DNA of 64,000 nucleotides from CAWCDJ01 sp963796485 (lineage in GTDB: Bacteria > Acidobacteriota > Terriglobia > Bryobacterales > Bryobacteraceae): assembly GCA_963796485.1 (NCBI GenBank), contig CAWCLV010000001.1, positions 310,001-374,000 on the forward strand, written 5' to 3'. The position numbers and the translations under genes were made by a program. Positions 56,216-64,000 of the stretch are shown one piece after another. Below the pieces are notes generated by a model. The model saw only the letters and a program-made list of their open reading frames with translations, did no database searches and was not told the origin of the DNA. Numbering within the stretch: position 1 is the first letter of the stretch; each line of letters opens with the position of its first letter.

Positions 56216-56318
56216 GCTTGTTTCTCCCCTCTTTCGAGTTTCGCAACAGCGCGGACATTAGGCCACGGACTATCGCGGGGCTGCTGTGTGAAGTCAGACG
56301 CTCACCCGGCCCAGCGTG

Positions 56319-57344
56319 TCAGACCGCGAACGAACCAATCAGCAGCCGCCGGTTGGCAGTGGCGACCGCACCCCAGGCATTCTTGAATTCGGCCCGGTGC
56401 CGGAGGAAGTCGAACTCCGATGCGCCCTCGCCGATCGCCTCCCGGATGGAGTGCGCCAGGATCATCGCGCCAGGGCTCGATCGCGCCCATTCCGGGTCGA
56501 AGCCGGACTGGTAGGCGTAGACGCGGCCCTTCGCGGCCAGGTTGTACTGCACGCCGATCAACCGGCCTTCCACGGCTATCCCGTAGATCCTCAGCAGGCC
56601 GTTCCGGCGCATCCTGTCCGCGGTTTCTCTGTGAAAGGCCTTCAGGTTCTCAGTCGAGAACATGCCGGGCTCGCCCCGCTCCTCCCATCTCCTGGCGTGC
56701 AGCTCAAATAAGGAATCGAGAAGAACGCCGTAGTTCTGCTCGCCGCCACTTACGAACTCGAGTTTTCCGGAGGAGTGCAGGCGCCGCTCCGCGGTTTGGA
56801 GACTTCGCCGGAGGTGCGGATCGAGCGCCGACAGTTGCTCGCTGAACGAGTGGCGCAAGCGCAATACGGGACAGGCGCTGCATTCGACCGAGTCCAGGTG
56901 CTCAACGTGGGCCGCTTCGAGCAGCGGGGAGCACGGGCGGAGTTCCTGGAGGTCGGCGGCGCTCCACTCCGCTCGCGGTTCCAGCAGCCAGCGGAGGACG
57001 GCAGCGGACGTTGCGGCCCTGCATTCAGGCATGCAGACCGGCCCCAGGTAGTCGGAGATTCCGGAACCAAGAAAGGAAAGCCGCAACCCGCCGGAGCCGG
57101 CGCCGAAGCCCCAAAGAAAGAACGGCGCGATCGCGGTCAGGCGGCCTGCGTGCCGCAGCGCCAGGACCCGCAGCTTGCCGCCTCCCCAGAGGTGCCGGGT
57201 CCACGGGAGAAGCCAGTCCGGGCTTTGGAACGGCGTCGCGTCGGGATCCGACCGCCAGACGCGGTCCCACTCAGGTTTGAGCGCCTCCAGTGAGTCAATC
57301 GAATCCACAACTTCCAACGTCAGCTCGCCAGAGACGGAAGTCAT
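56319..57344 (-). CDS. GNAT-fold acyltransferase of the CelD/BcsL (Acetyltransf_6) type
   Basis: The protein is 341 aa from ATG 57344 (357-base longer frames have no better ribosome site). Motifs are EWDRVWRSDPDATPFQSPDWLLPW at the N-terminus (core FQSPDW), LRVLALRHAGRLTAIAPFF, and the second GNAT half with RIYGIAVEGRLIGVQYNLAAKGRVYAYQSGFDPEW (core YAYQSGFD), SPGAMILAHSIREAI and EFDFLRHRAEFK. This double-GNAT family is found in cellulose and exopolysaccharide clusters and is thought to acylate carbohydrate or aminoacylate cell-wall precursors. It is divergent from the sugar operon at 57.6 kb, which fits polysaccharide modification. Confidence 0.82.
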   Translation of the reverse strand: MTSVSGELTLEVVDSIDSLEALKPEWDRVWRSDPDATPFQSPDWLLPWTRHLWGGGKLRVLALRHAGRLTAIAPFFLWGFGAGSGGLRLSFLGSGISDYLGPVCMPECRAATSAAVLRWLLEPRAEWSAADLQELRPCSPLLEAAHVEHLDSVECSACPVLRLRHSFSEQLSALDPHLRRSLQTAERRLHSSGKLEFVSGGEQNYGVLLDSLFELHARRWEERGEPGMFSTENLKAFHRETADRMRRNGLLRIYGIAVEGRLIGVQYNLAAKGRVYAYQSGFDPEWARSSPGAMILAHSIREAIGEGASEFDFLRHRAEFKNAWGAVATANRRLLIGSFAV

Positions 57345-57609
57345 ACCCGACAATCCCAGTGTAGCGGGTGGATTTTTCCCGGAACGTCCGTTATCCCTCA
57401 ACGCCGCGACTCACCGGTTACAGGCGCAAAACGGTTCGTTGCCGGGTGATTCGCAGCACTACCCAACTGTGGAAAACAGTTATTGGCAATACCTGTAGGA
57501 CCTACTAAGTTAACAGGATAACATCGCCCCATTTCGTTAAGTTGTCATAATACTCAGCAGATTCTGGGGGCCAGACGGCTGCCGATGCCGCCTGGAGACG
57601 AAAACGAAC
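57345..57609. promoter_or_regulatory. 265-base divergent regulatory region with a candidate promoter for the sugar operon
   Basis: A plus-strand candidate pair is TTGGCA (57483-57488) and TAAGTT (57506-57511) with a 17-base spacer; the -35 box matches 5 of 6, the -10 only weakly. A second AT-rich patch, TTAAGTTGTCATAATACT (57536-57555), contains CATAAT and could instead be the -10. The ribosome region before ATG 57610 is GGAGACG. No gene is seen in it. Confidence 0.35.
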
Positions 57610-58731
57610 ATGGGACAAACCATTCTGATCACCGGAGGGGCCGGATTTATTGGGGCGCACCTTGCGAATGAGCTGTTGAACCGGGGATACAAGGTCAGGG
57701 CTCTCGATGCGTTGACCCCGCAGGTGCACGGGCCCGCGGGAGTGCGGCCCGGGTATTTAAACAGCGAAGTGGAGCTGATCCGCGGAGACATTCGCGATGC
57801 TTCTTTGCTGGGCCGCGCGTTGGATAGCGTGGACGGGGTCTTTCACTTCGTGGCATTGGTGGGTGTCGGGCAGAGCATGTACCAGATGTCGGAGTATGTG
57901 AGCGTCAACTGCCTGGGGACCACCGCGCTGCTGGAGGCGATTACGAATGGCCATCCCGTGGAGCGCCTGGTGGTGGCATCCAGCATGAGCATCTACGGAG
58001 AAGGTTTGTACCGTAACTCGCGAGGACAGATCGCGCAGCCGGCGGAACGCTCGCTCGCGCAGCTCAAGGCCGCGGACTGGGAAGTTCGAGACGAAAGCGA
58101 TGAGGTGCTTCAGCCCGCGCCCACTCCCGAGGAGAAGCCCCCGCAACTGGCGTCTGTCTACGCGCTTTCCAAGTACGCCCAGGAAACGCTGTGTCTCACC
58201 ATCGGCCGCGCATACGGAATCCATACCGCGGCACTGCGGTTTTTCAATACGTACGGGCCCTACCAGGCGCTTTCCAATCCGTACACCGGAGTGCTCAGCA
58301 ACTTCGCCTCCCGGGTGCTGAACGGGAAGGCGCCGCTGATCTTCGAGGACGGCTTGCAGAAGCGCGACTTCGTCAGCGTCTACGATGTAGCCCGCGCCTG
58401 CCGCATGGCGTTCGAAAGACCGGAAGCGGCCGGCTGCGCCTTGAACATTTCCAGCGGCGTCGCGATGACGGTGCTGGAGGTGGCCGAGCGTACCGTGCGG
58501 GCGCTGGGCCGGACGGACATTCGCCCCGAGGTCACCGGAAGGTACAGGGCGGGCGATATCCGGCATTGTTTTGCCGATATCGGTGCGGCGAAGCGCCTTT
58601 TGGGTTTTGAACCGCGAGTGACTCTGGAGCAGGGCTTGGAGGATCTGGCCGGCTGGCTCGAAGAGCAGACCGCCGAAGATCGCGGCGTGGAAGCACGCGC
58701 GGAGCTGGCGGCTCGGGGGCTGATGGTATGA
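57610..58731 (+). CDS. NAD-dependent nucleotide-sugar epimerase (extended SDR, rhamnose-4-epimerase-like)
   Basis: The protein is 373 aa. The NAD site is TGGAGFIGAHL, and the catalytic pair is in YALSKYAQE (Tyr, Lys) with the Ser in VVASSMSIYG. FNTYGP and FVSVYDVARA are usual in extended SDRs. The long insert between SSMSIYGEGLY and the YxxxK motif, with acidic residues, resembles WbiB-type dTDP-L-rhamnose 4-epimerases. The sugar cannot be fixed from sequence alone. First gene of the operon; its end overlaps the next start (ATGA). Confidence 0.87.
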   Translation: MGQTILITGGAGFIGAHLANELLNRGYKVRALDALTPQVHGPAGVRPGYLNSEVELIRGDIRDASLLGRALDSVDGVFHFVALVGVGQSMYQMSEYVSVNCLGTTALLEAITNGHPVERLVVASSMSIYGEGLYRNSRGQIAQPAERSLAQLKAADWEVRDESDEVLQPAPTPEEKPPQLASVYALSKYAQETLCLTIGRAYGIHTAALRFFNTYGPYQALSNPYTGVLSNFASRVLNGKAPLIFEDGLQKRDFVSVYDVARACRMAFERPEAAGCALNISSGVAMTVLEVAERTVRALGRTDIRPEVTGRYRAGDIRHCFADIGAAKRLLGFEPRVTLEQGLEDLAGWLEEQTAEDRGVEARAELAARGLMV

Positions 58732-60773
58732 AGAAGCCGGCCAAACCGCACGCGCGCGCCGCCCGCACTCCTAAGATCGGATTCGTGGAGTGGTTCCGCC
58801 CGGCGGACCGCGACCACGTGGAAGCCGTGCTTCAGGACATGCGGGCCCTCGGTGTGGGAGAGCTTCGCATGGCGTTCTGCTGGGCGGACTGGTACACCTC
58901 GGAGGGCGACGGCTGGTACGCCTGGCTGCTCCCGCGTCTCGCCCAGGATGTGAAGATCCTACCCTGTTTCGTCCATACCCCACCCTGCCTGGGAACAGTT
59001 CCCAAATTCTCCTCACCCCCACAGACACCCAAGGCCTACGCCGACTTCATCGATGTGATGATCACGCGGTTCGGCGATTACTTCGACTGGCTCGAACTCT
59101 GGAACCAGCCGAATAACCCGAACGAGTGGGATACGCGCATCGACCCGGACTGGGAGATCTTCAGTGAGATGATCGGCGCGGCGGCTTACTGGGCGCGCAA
59201 GCGGGGCAAAAAGACGGTACTCCCCGGCACCTGGCCGACCGATCTGGATTGGATCGACCTGATGTGCAAGCGCGGGGTGATGCAGTACATCGACGCCGTT
59301 TCGGTGCACGGGTTCCCGGGGACTTCGGAGTTCCCCTGGACCGGATGGGAGACCGAGATCACCAACGTCCGGGAGAGGCTGAAGCGTGGTGGATCGCGGG
59401 CGCAGATCTGGATCACGCAGACCGGCTTTTCGACATGGCGCGGCGAGGAAAGCGCGCAGGTGCGCGCACTGGCCGAAGCGCTGGAGGCTCCGGTTGACAG
59501 GCTCTATTGGGAATCGGTCTACGACCGCAACCCCGCCGCCTACGACAACTCACGCTTCGACGAGCGGGAATTCCACTTCGGCTTGAAGCGGGCGGGTGGA
59601 ACGCCCAAACTCCTCTTCCAGCTCTGGGCGGACGGCGGGCTCGAAAAGGTGCGCGAGAGTGCGCGCCGCGATGCGAAGCCGCGCGCCGGCGGCCGCCAGC
59701 AGCGGCACGCCCTGATTACCGGCGGCGCCGGATTCATCGGCTGCAATCTGGCGGACCGGCTGCTCTCAGCGGGGAAATCGGTTCTGTTGTTCGATGACCT
59801 CTCGCGCCCCGGCGTGGAGCAGAATCTCTCATGGTTGCGCGAGCGGCACGGAGACCGCCTGCGGGTAGAGGTGGCCGACGTTCGCGACCGTCAGGCACTT
59901 CATGGCGCGGTGCGCGGAGCCGACCAGGTCTTTCACTTCGCGGCGCAAGTGGCGGTCACCAGCAGCCTGCTCGATCCGGTTCACGATTTCGAGGTGAACG
60001 TTCGCGGCACCGTGAACCTGCTGGAGGAGATCCGCACGCAGGAATACCCGCCTCCCCTGATTTACACCTCCACGAATAAGGTTTACGGGGCGCTGGCCGA
60101 CCTGGCGCTCGAAGCCAACTGCACTCGCTACCAGCCGCTCGATGCCGTCACGCGCGCCGGTATCAACGAGGAGCGCCCGCTCGATTTTCACAGCCCCTAC
60201 GGCTGCTCGAAAGGAGCTGCCGATCAGTACGTGCTGGATTATGCCCGCACCTTCGGCATCCCAGCCCTGGTGTTCCGGATGAGCTGCATCTACGGACTCC
60301 ATCAGATGGGCACGGAGGATCAAGGATGGGTGGCGCACTTCCTGATTCGGGCGATCGAAGAGAAGCCCATCATCATATATGGCGACGGCATGCAGGTGAG
60401 GGATCTGCTATTCGCAGACGACCTGGTGGACGCGTTTCTTCTAGCCCAATCCAACAGCCACACGCTGGCGGGACAGGCATTCAACATCGGCGGCGGACTG
60501 GGAAATACGGCAAGCCTGCTGGAGTTGATGGAGATCATTGCTGCGGTCGGGGGCTCGAAGCCCAACCTGCGGTGGAAAGACTGGCGATCCGGCGATCAGC
60601 GCTACTACGTTTCCGACACGCGGAAGTTCAAAGCGGCCACTGGCTGGGCCCCCAAGGTGAACGTCCGGCAGGGCGTGGAACGGCTCTATCGCTGGCTTCT
60701 GGAATCGCGCGGCCGCGCGGCAGGACGGCAAATGGCTGTATCTGGAGCGATCTATGAAGTATTCGCTCATTAA
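58728..60773 (+). CDS. Fusion: inactive clan-A glycosidase barrel + CDP-paratose/tyvelose 2-epimerase-like SDR
   Basis: The protein is 681 aa. Residues about 16-310 form a GH39/GH5-like TIM barrel (KIGFVEWFRPADRDH, FCWADWYTSEG). The acid/base position reads LELWNQPNNP (Gln127 for the usual Glu of WNEP) and the nucleophile position reads WITQTGFSTW (Gln231 for Glu). Both catalytic glutamates are thus lost. Residues about 325-665 are an SDR with TGGAGFIG (331-338), TSTNKVYG (447-454) and PLDFHSPYGCSKGAADQY (Tyr491, Lys495), then EDQGWV, close to CDP-paratose 2-epimerase (RfbE). The barrel may bind a glycan or activate or present the substrate to the epimerase. It overlaps both neighbours. Confidence 0.88.
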   Translation: MKKPAKPHARAARTPKIGFVEWFRPADRDHVEAVLQDMRALGVGELRMAFCWADWYTSEGDGWYAWLLPRLAQDVKILPCFVHTPPCLGTVPKFSSPPQTPKAYADFIDVMITRFGDYFDWLELWNQPNNPNEWDTRIDPDWEIFSEMIGAAAYWARKRGKKTVLPGTWPTDLDWIDLMCKRGVMQYIDAVSVHGFPGTSEFPWTGWETEITNVRERLKRGGSRAQIWITQTGFSTWRGEESAQVRALAEALEAPVDRLYWESVYDRNPAAYDNSRFDEREFHFGLKRAGGTPKLLFQLWADGGLEKVRESARRDAKPRAGGRQQRHALITGGAGFIGCNLADRLLSAGKSVLLFDDLSRPGVEQNLSWLRERHGDRLRVEVADVRDRQALHGAVRGADQVFHFAAQVAVTSSLLDPVHDFEVNVRGTVNLLEEIRTQEYPPPLIYTSTNKVYGALADLALEANCTRYQPLDAVTRAGINEERPLDFHSPYGCSKGAADQYVLDYARTFGIPALVFRMSCIYGLHQMGTEDQGWVAHFLIRAIEEKPIIIYGDGMQVRDLLFADDLVDAFLLAQSNSHTLAGQAFNIGGGLGNTASLLELMEIIAAVGGSKPNLRWKDWRSGDQRYYVSDTRKFKAATGWAPKVNVRQGVERLYRWLLESRGRAAGRQMAVSGAIYEVFAH

Positions 60774-62043
60774 TCCGCCTTGGAGTTTCGAAGGCAGCAT
60801 CTATTTCGGGTGCAGGGAGCCGCACCTGCCGCTGGAGTTCGGTTACTCGAAGGCGCTGCTGGAACGCGAAGGCCACGAGGTCCAAATCCTCGACGGACAA
60901 CTCGACGCGCTTTCGCTCGAAGCGATCCGCCAATCCCTCACGGCATTCCGGCCGGATTTTACCGTGTTGACCACGGCGCCGAGTTATCTGTTCTGGCGCT
61001 GTGCGCCACCGGAATTGCGAGTGCCCATGGAAGTGGCGGATGCGATTCGGGATGTGGCCGGAAGGCTTGTGATCGTGGGTCCGCACGCGTCTACCACGCC
61101 GGCGGCCACCCTGAAAAAGCTAAATGCGGACGCGGTGGTTCTCGGTGAATGCGAGGAGATCCTTCCGGCGCTGGCGGCCAGTTGGAGCCGGCAGCACTCC
61201 ATCTGCTTTCGCGATCACGGCGCCGTCCGGGTGAACGGCGGGCCGCACGCTTCGGATATGGCGAAGCTGCCGGCCCTTACGTGGGGGCGCGACTCCATCG
61301 AGCGGCATTCGCACCATCATCACCGGTTCGAGGCGATTCCGAGCGGCTCCGGGGCCGAGATGGAGGTGTCGCGCGGCTGCCCTTATCACTGCACCTTCTG
61401 CGCCAAGGACAACTTCCGCAGCGATTTCCGGCGCCGTCCGCTGGCGGCAATCCAGGCGGAACTGGACGGCCTGATCGCGCAAGGCATCGAGTACGTCTAC
61501 TTCATCGACGAGATCTTCCTCCCGTTCAAAGACGTGCTGGAACTGCTCGCGGCGCGCCGGATCAAGTTCGGCATGCAGACGCGGATCGATCTCTGGAGCC
61601 GCGAAAGCATCGAACTGGCAGGCCGCGGAGGGTGCGTGTCGATCGAGGCCGGGGTCGAGAGCATCACCGAAAAAGGGCGCGAAGTTCTCGAGAAGAAGTG
61701 CAAACTCTCAACGGATGAATTGACGGAGCGCCTGATTTACGCGCGGCAGTTCGTTCCTTTCGTGCAGGCGAACCTGCTCGCCTCGGAAGCGGACGATCCG
61801 TACGCCGTCGAAGCGTGGAGGCAGCGGTTGCAGGCTTCGGGCGTGTGGGCCAACAAGCCCGTTCCACTCTTCGCGTATCCGGGTTCGCCGGACTACACGC
61901 TCCGGTGGGGCGCGCCGGATGACCGTGCCTGGGAGCGCGCTCACGAACATTACCTGAATCACTTTACCGAGTTCAGCGATATACAGGAGCGGCAGCCGCA
62001 ATCGCTAATTGCACTGGAGACGATTTCCGCCTGCAATGATTGA
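60754..62043 (+). CDS. B12-binding radical SAM protein
   Basis: The protein is 429 aa. The N-terminal 150 residues form a cobalamin-binding-type Rossmann domain (LINPPWSFEGSIYFG, LLEREGHEVQILDGQ, LVIVGPHAST, ADAVVLGECEE), without the DxHxxG base-off motif. The radical SAM barrel follows, with the cluster motif C-P-Y-H-C-T-F-C in SRGCPYHCTFCAKDN and EAGVESITEKG. Relatives methylate or rearrange unactivated carbons. In a sugar operon it may methylate or remodel a sugar or lipid. It overlaps the fusion gene by 20 bases and the next gene by 8. I recall, unverified, a TIGRFAM group of such proteins in glycan clusters of rhizobia. Confidence 0.88.
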   Translation: MKYSLINPPWSFEGSIYFGCREPHLPLEFGYSKALLEREGHEVQILDGQLDALSLEAIRQSLTAFRPDFTVLTTAPSYLFWRCAPPELRVPMEVADAIRDVAGRLVIVGPHASTTPAATLKKLNADAVVLGECEEILPALAASWSRQHSICFRDHGAVRVNGGPHASDMAKLPALTWGRDSIERHSHHHHRFEAIPSGSGAEMEVSRGCPYHCTFCAKDNFRSDFRRRPLAAIQAELDGLIAQGIEYVYFIDEIFLPFKDVLELLAARRIKFGMQTRIDLWSRESIELAGRGGCVSIEAGVESITEKGREVLEKKCKLSTDELTERLIYARQFVPFVQANLLASEADDPYAVEAWRQRLQASGVWANKPVPLFAYPGSPDYTLRWGAPDDRAWERAHEHYLNHFTEFSDIQERQPQSLIALETISACND

Positions 62044-63145
62044 GACGACTTCCGTCAAAACGGTCCTGGTGACGGCCGATACCGTGGGTGGTGTCTGGAC
62101 GTTTGCGCTCGAACTCGCCGAAGCACTGGGACGCCACGGGACCGAGGTGGTGCTCGCCACGATGGGCGGTCTTGCGTCTTCCGCGCAGGTGGAGGACGCC
62201 GCCCGCATTCCCAACCTCCACCTGTTCCAGAGCGAGTTCCAGCTCGAGTGGATGAACGATCCCTGGCAGGACGTAGAAGCCTCCGGAGCCTGGCTGCGGG
62301 AACTGGAGGCACGGTTCACGCCCGACGTCATCCACCTCAACTCCTACGGCCACGGAGCGGTTGAATGGAGCGCTCCCTCAGTGTTGACGGCGCATTCCTG
62401 CGTGCTCTCCTGGTGGCGCGCGGTTCACGGCGAGCCTGCACCCGAATCGTGGCGTCGCTACAGCGAAACGGTGACGAGTGCGTTGAGGTCCGCGCGCCTG
62501 GTGACTGCGCCCTCCGCATTCATGCTGCGAGCGCTGGAGCAGAATTACGGCCCGCTCTCACGCGGCATGGTGATCGCCAACGGCCGGAACGCCGCTCTCT
62601 TTCGCCCCTTACCGAAAGAGCCCTACATACTGACCGCCGGCCGCCTCTGGGATCAGGGCAAGAACATCGGCCTGCTTGCCGGAATCGCGGACTCCCTGCC
62701 GTGTCCCGTCTTCGTTGCGGGCGAGAGCAGAAGCCCGGACGGTGCCTCCATGGAACTCGGCGGATGCAGACCTCTCGGGAAGCTCAACCTTCCGGGGTTG
62801 GCGGAGTGGTACGGGCTGGCGTCGGTCTATGCTTCGCCTGCGCGATATGAGCCGTTCGGCCTCTCGGTTCTCGAAGCGGGCCTCTCCGCCTGCGCTTTGG
62901 TCTTGAGCGACATACCGAGCTTCCGCGAGATCTGGGAGGATGCGGCTATCTTCGTGCCGCCGGGAGATCCGGCTGCATGGTCGGAAACGTTGACGCAACT
63001 CGCGGCGCATCCGCAATCCTGCCGTGACCTCGGGGCGCGTGCGCGCCGCCGTGCCCTGGAATTCAGCCCAGAGCGAATGGCCCATGCCTACGAGTCCTGT
63101 TATTTGAAGGCGCTATGCCAGCCGGAGAGCGCATGCGTATCGTAA
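62036..63145 (+). CDS. GT4-family glycosyltransferase
   Basis: The protein is 369 aa from ATG 62036; the longer frame from 62009 lies inside the radical SAM gene. It has the GT-B fold. The N-domain shows VKTVLVTADTVGGVWTFALELAEAL and DVIHLNSYGHGAV. The linker includes VIANGRNAALFRP, and the C-domain PYILTAGRLWDQGKNI, VYASPARYEPFGLSVLEAGLSACALV (the E-x7-E nucleotide-sugar motif, EPFGLSVLE) and FREIWEDAAIFVPPGD. It would move a sugar from a nucleotide donor to an unknown acceptor in the cytoplasm. It overlaps the next gene by 14 bases. Confidence 0.9.
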   Translation: MIETTSVKTVLVTADTVGGVWTFALELAEALGRHGTEVVLATMGGLASSAQVEDAARIPNLHLFQSEFQLEWMNDPWQDVEASGAWLRELEARFTPDVIHLNSYGHGAVEWSAPSVLTAHSCVLSWWRAVHGEPAPESWRRYSETVTSALRSARLVTAPSAFMLRALEQNYGPLSRGMVIANGRNAALFRPLPKEPYILTAGRLWDQGKNIGLLAGIADSLPCPVFVAGESRSPDGASMELGGCRPLGKLNLPGLAEWYGLASVYASPARYEPFGLSVLEAGLSACALVLSDIPSFREIWEDAAIFVPPGDPAAWSETLTQLAAHPQSCRDLGARARRRALEFSPERMAHAYESCYLKALCQPESACVS

Positions 63146-64000
63146 TCTTCACCCACTCGCTGATCTCCGATTGGAACCACGGCAACGCTCATTTTCTGCG
63201 CGGCATTGCCGCGGAGTTGATGGCGCGCGGCCACGAATTGCGGATCTTCGAGCCGGAGAACGGCTGGAGCCTGCAAAACCTGTTGCGTGACCACGGGGCA
63301 GGCGCCATCGACGCTTTCCACGCGGCATTTCCCAATCTGCGGAGCGAGTTCTATCGCGCGGAGAGCCTCAATCTCGAACGCGCCCTGGCAGGAGCGGACC
63401 TGGTTCTCGTGCACGAATGGAACGATCACGATCTCGTGACGCGCATCGGCGCTTACCGGGCGGCGAACGATCACTGCCGCGTGCTGTTTCACGACACTCA
63501 CCACCGCAGCGTGACCGCCCCGGAGACCATGGCACGCTACGACCTGCGCTCGTACGATGGCGCTCTCGTTTATGGCAATGCGATTCGCGAAATCTACCTC
63601 GCCGCCGGGTGGGTGCGGCAGGCGTGGACCTGGCACGAAGCCGCCGACGTCCGGGTATTCAAGGCGGGCGGGACTCCGGGAGTGCCTGCCACCGGCGACC
63701 TCGTCTGGATCGGCAACTGGGGCGACGGCGAGCGCGAGCAGGAACTCCGAGAATTCCTGGTGGAGCCGGTAAAAGCGCTGGGGCTGCGGGCGCGCGTCTA
63801 TGGCGTGCGGTATCCCGAGCACGCACTCGAAATGCTGGCCGGCGCCGGTATCGAATACGGCGGCTGGTTACCGAATTACCGCGTGCCCGAAGTGTTCGCG
63901 CAGTTCCGCATCACCATCCACGTGCCGCGCCGTCCTTACGCCGCGCAATTACCCGGGATTCCGACGATCCGCCCGTTCGAGGCGCTGGCCTGCGGCATCC
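63132..64000 (+). CDS. Glycosyltransferase (GT-B, DUF3880/CgeB-like), cut off by the window end
   Basis: This open frame starts at ATG 63132 with GGAGAGC ahead and has no stop before base 64000 (289 codons seen). It begins MRIVIFTHSLISDWNHGNAHFL, with HGNAHFLRGIAAELMARGHEL typical of the 'spore-maturation CgeB-like' transferases. Next come VLVHEWNDHDLV, LFHDTHHRS, and the C-domain VWIGNWGDGEREQELREF, YGVRYP and the start of the IRPFEALACGI donor-site motif at the edge. It is the fifth overlapping gene of the sugar operon, so the cluster continues beyond the window. Confidence 0.85.

Overview
The window is GC-rich, densely coded bacterial DNA with no rRNA, tRNA, CRISPR array or transposase that I could recognise. 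The gene content points to an Acidobacteriota chromosome, most likely the Bryobacterales/Solibacter side. The signs are two Oar-type TonB-dependent receptors with an N-terminal carboxypeptidase-regulatory domain, an orphan ADOP-type duplicated permease, a caspase-like protease coded with two DUF4384 proteins, many exported glycosidases, and GlgE-pathway genes. The taxonomic call is inference from gene content only. No gap longer than 300 bases lies between genes.

Layout: 1-10.4 kb is a mixed region with a cut-off gene end, a Tat-exported Gfo/Idh/MocA oxidoreductase, asparagine synthetase AsnA, a CocE-type hydrolase, a small unknown protein, a GH130-type mannoside enzyme, an ADOP permease and an agarase-like glycosidase. 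10.5-25.4 kb is a storage-sugar and osmolyte locus: treZ, a frameshifted GH57/DUF3536 gene, an (alpha/alpha)6 glycosidase divergent from a glucosylglycerate-synthase-like transferase, a small MscS-like membrane protein, an esterase, and on the minus strand the tightly coupled operon glgE, glgB-like, treS-maltokinase. TreS-maltokinase would make maltose-1-phosphate and GlgE would polymerise it into alpha-glucan, but the 'branching enzyme' between them has lost its catalytic core. 25.4-28.4 kb is a divergent pair, a GluR0-like ligand-gated potassium channel and a large MscS channel.

28.6-48.1 kb holds the two TonB receptors. Between them lie the caspase/DUF4384 operon, an orphan histidine kinase, an exported unknown protein with a GH92 mannosidase, and a DUF362/unknown/amidohydrolase operon. 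48.1-49.7 kb is an exported SelA-like PLP protein. 49.8-55.3 kb is a seven-gene operon in which nearly every junction overlaps. It encodes a UroD-family methyltransferase, a corrinoid protein, a small 'virulence factor'-family protein, the corrinoid reactivator RACo, a MetH-activation-like protein, a zinc homocysteine methyltransferase and a small unknown. It looks like a dismembered B12-dependent methionine synthase whose methyl donor is not obviously folate.

55.3-57.3 kb carries a DUF892 ferritin-like protein with a histone-like linker and a GNAT-fold protein. 57.6 kb to the end is a sugar-modification/glycosyltransfer operon: an SDR epimerase, a fusion of a dead clan-A glycosidase to a CDP-paratose-2-epimerase-like SDR, a B12-binding radical SAM protein, a GT4 glycosyltransferase and a second glycosyltransferase cut by the window edge. 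The best leads are the fused pseudo-glycosidase, the mini-GlgB and the corrinoid operon.
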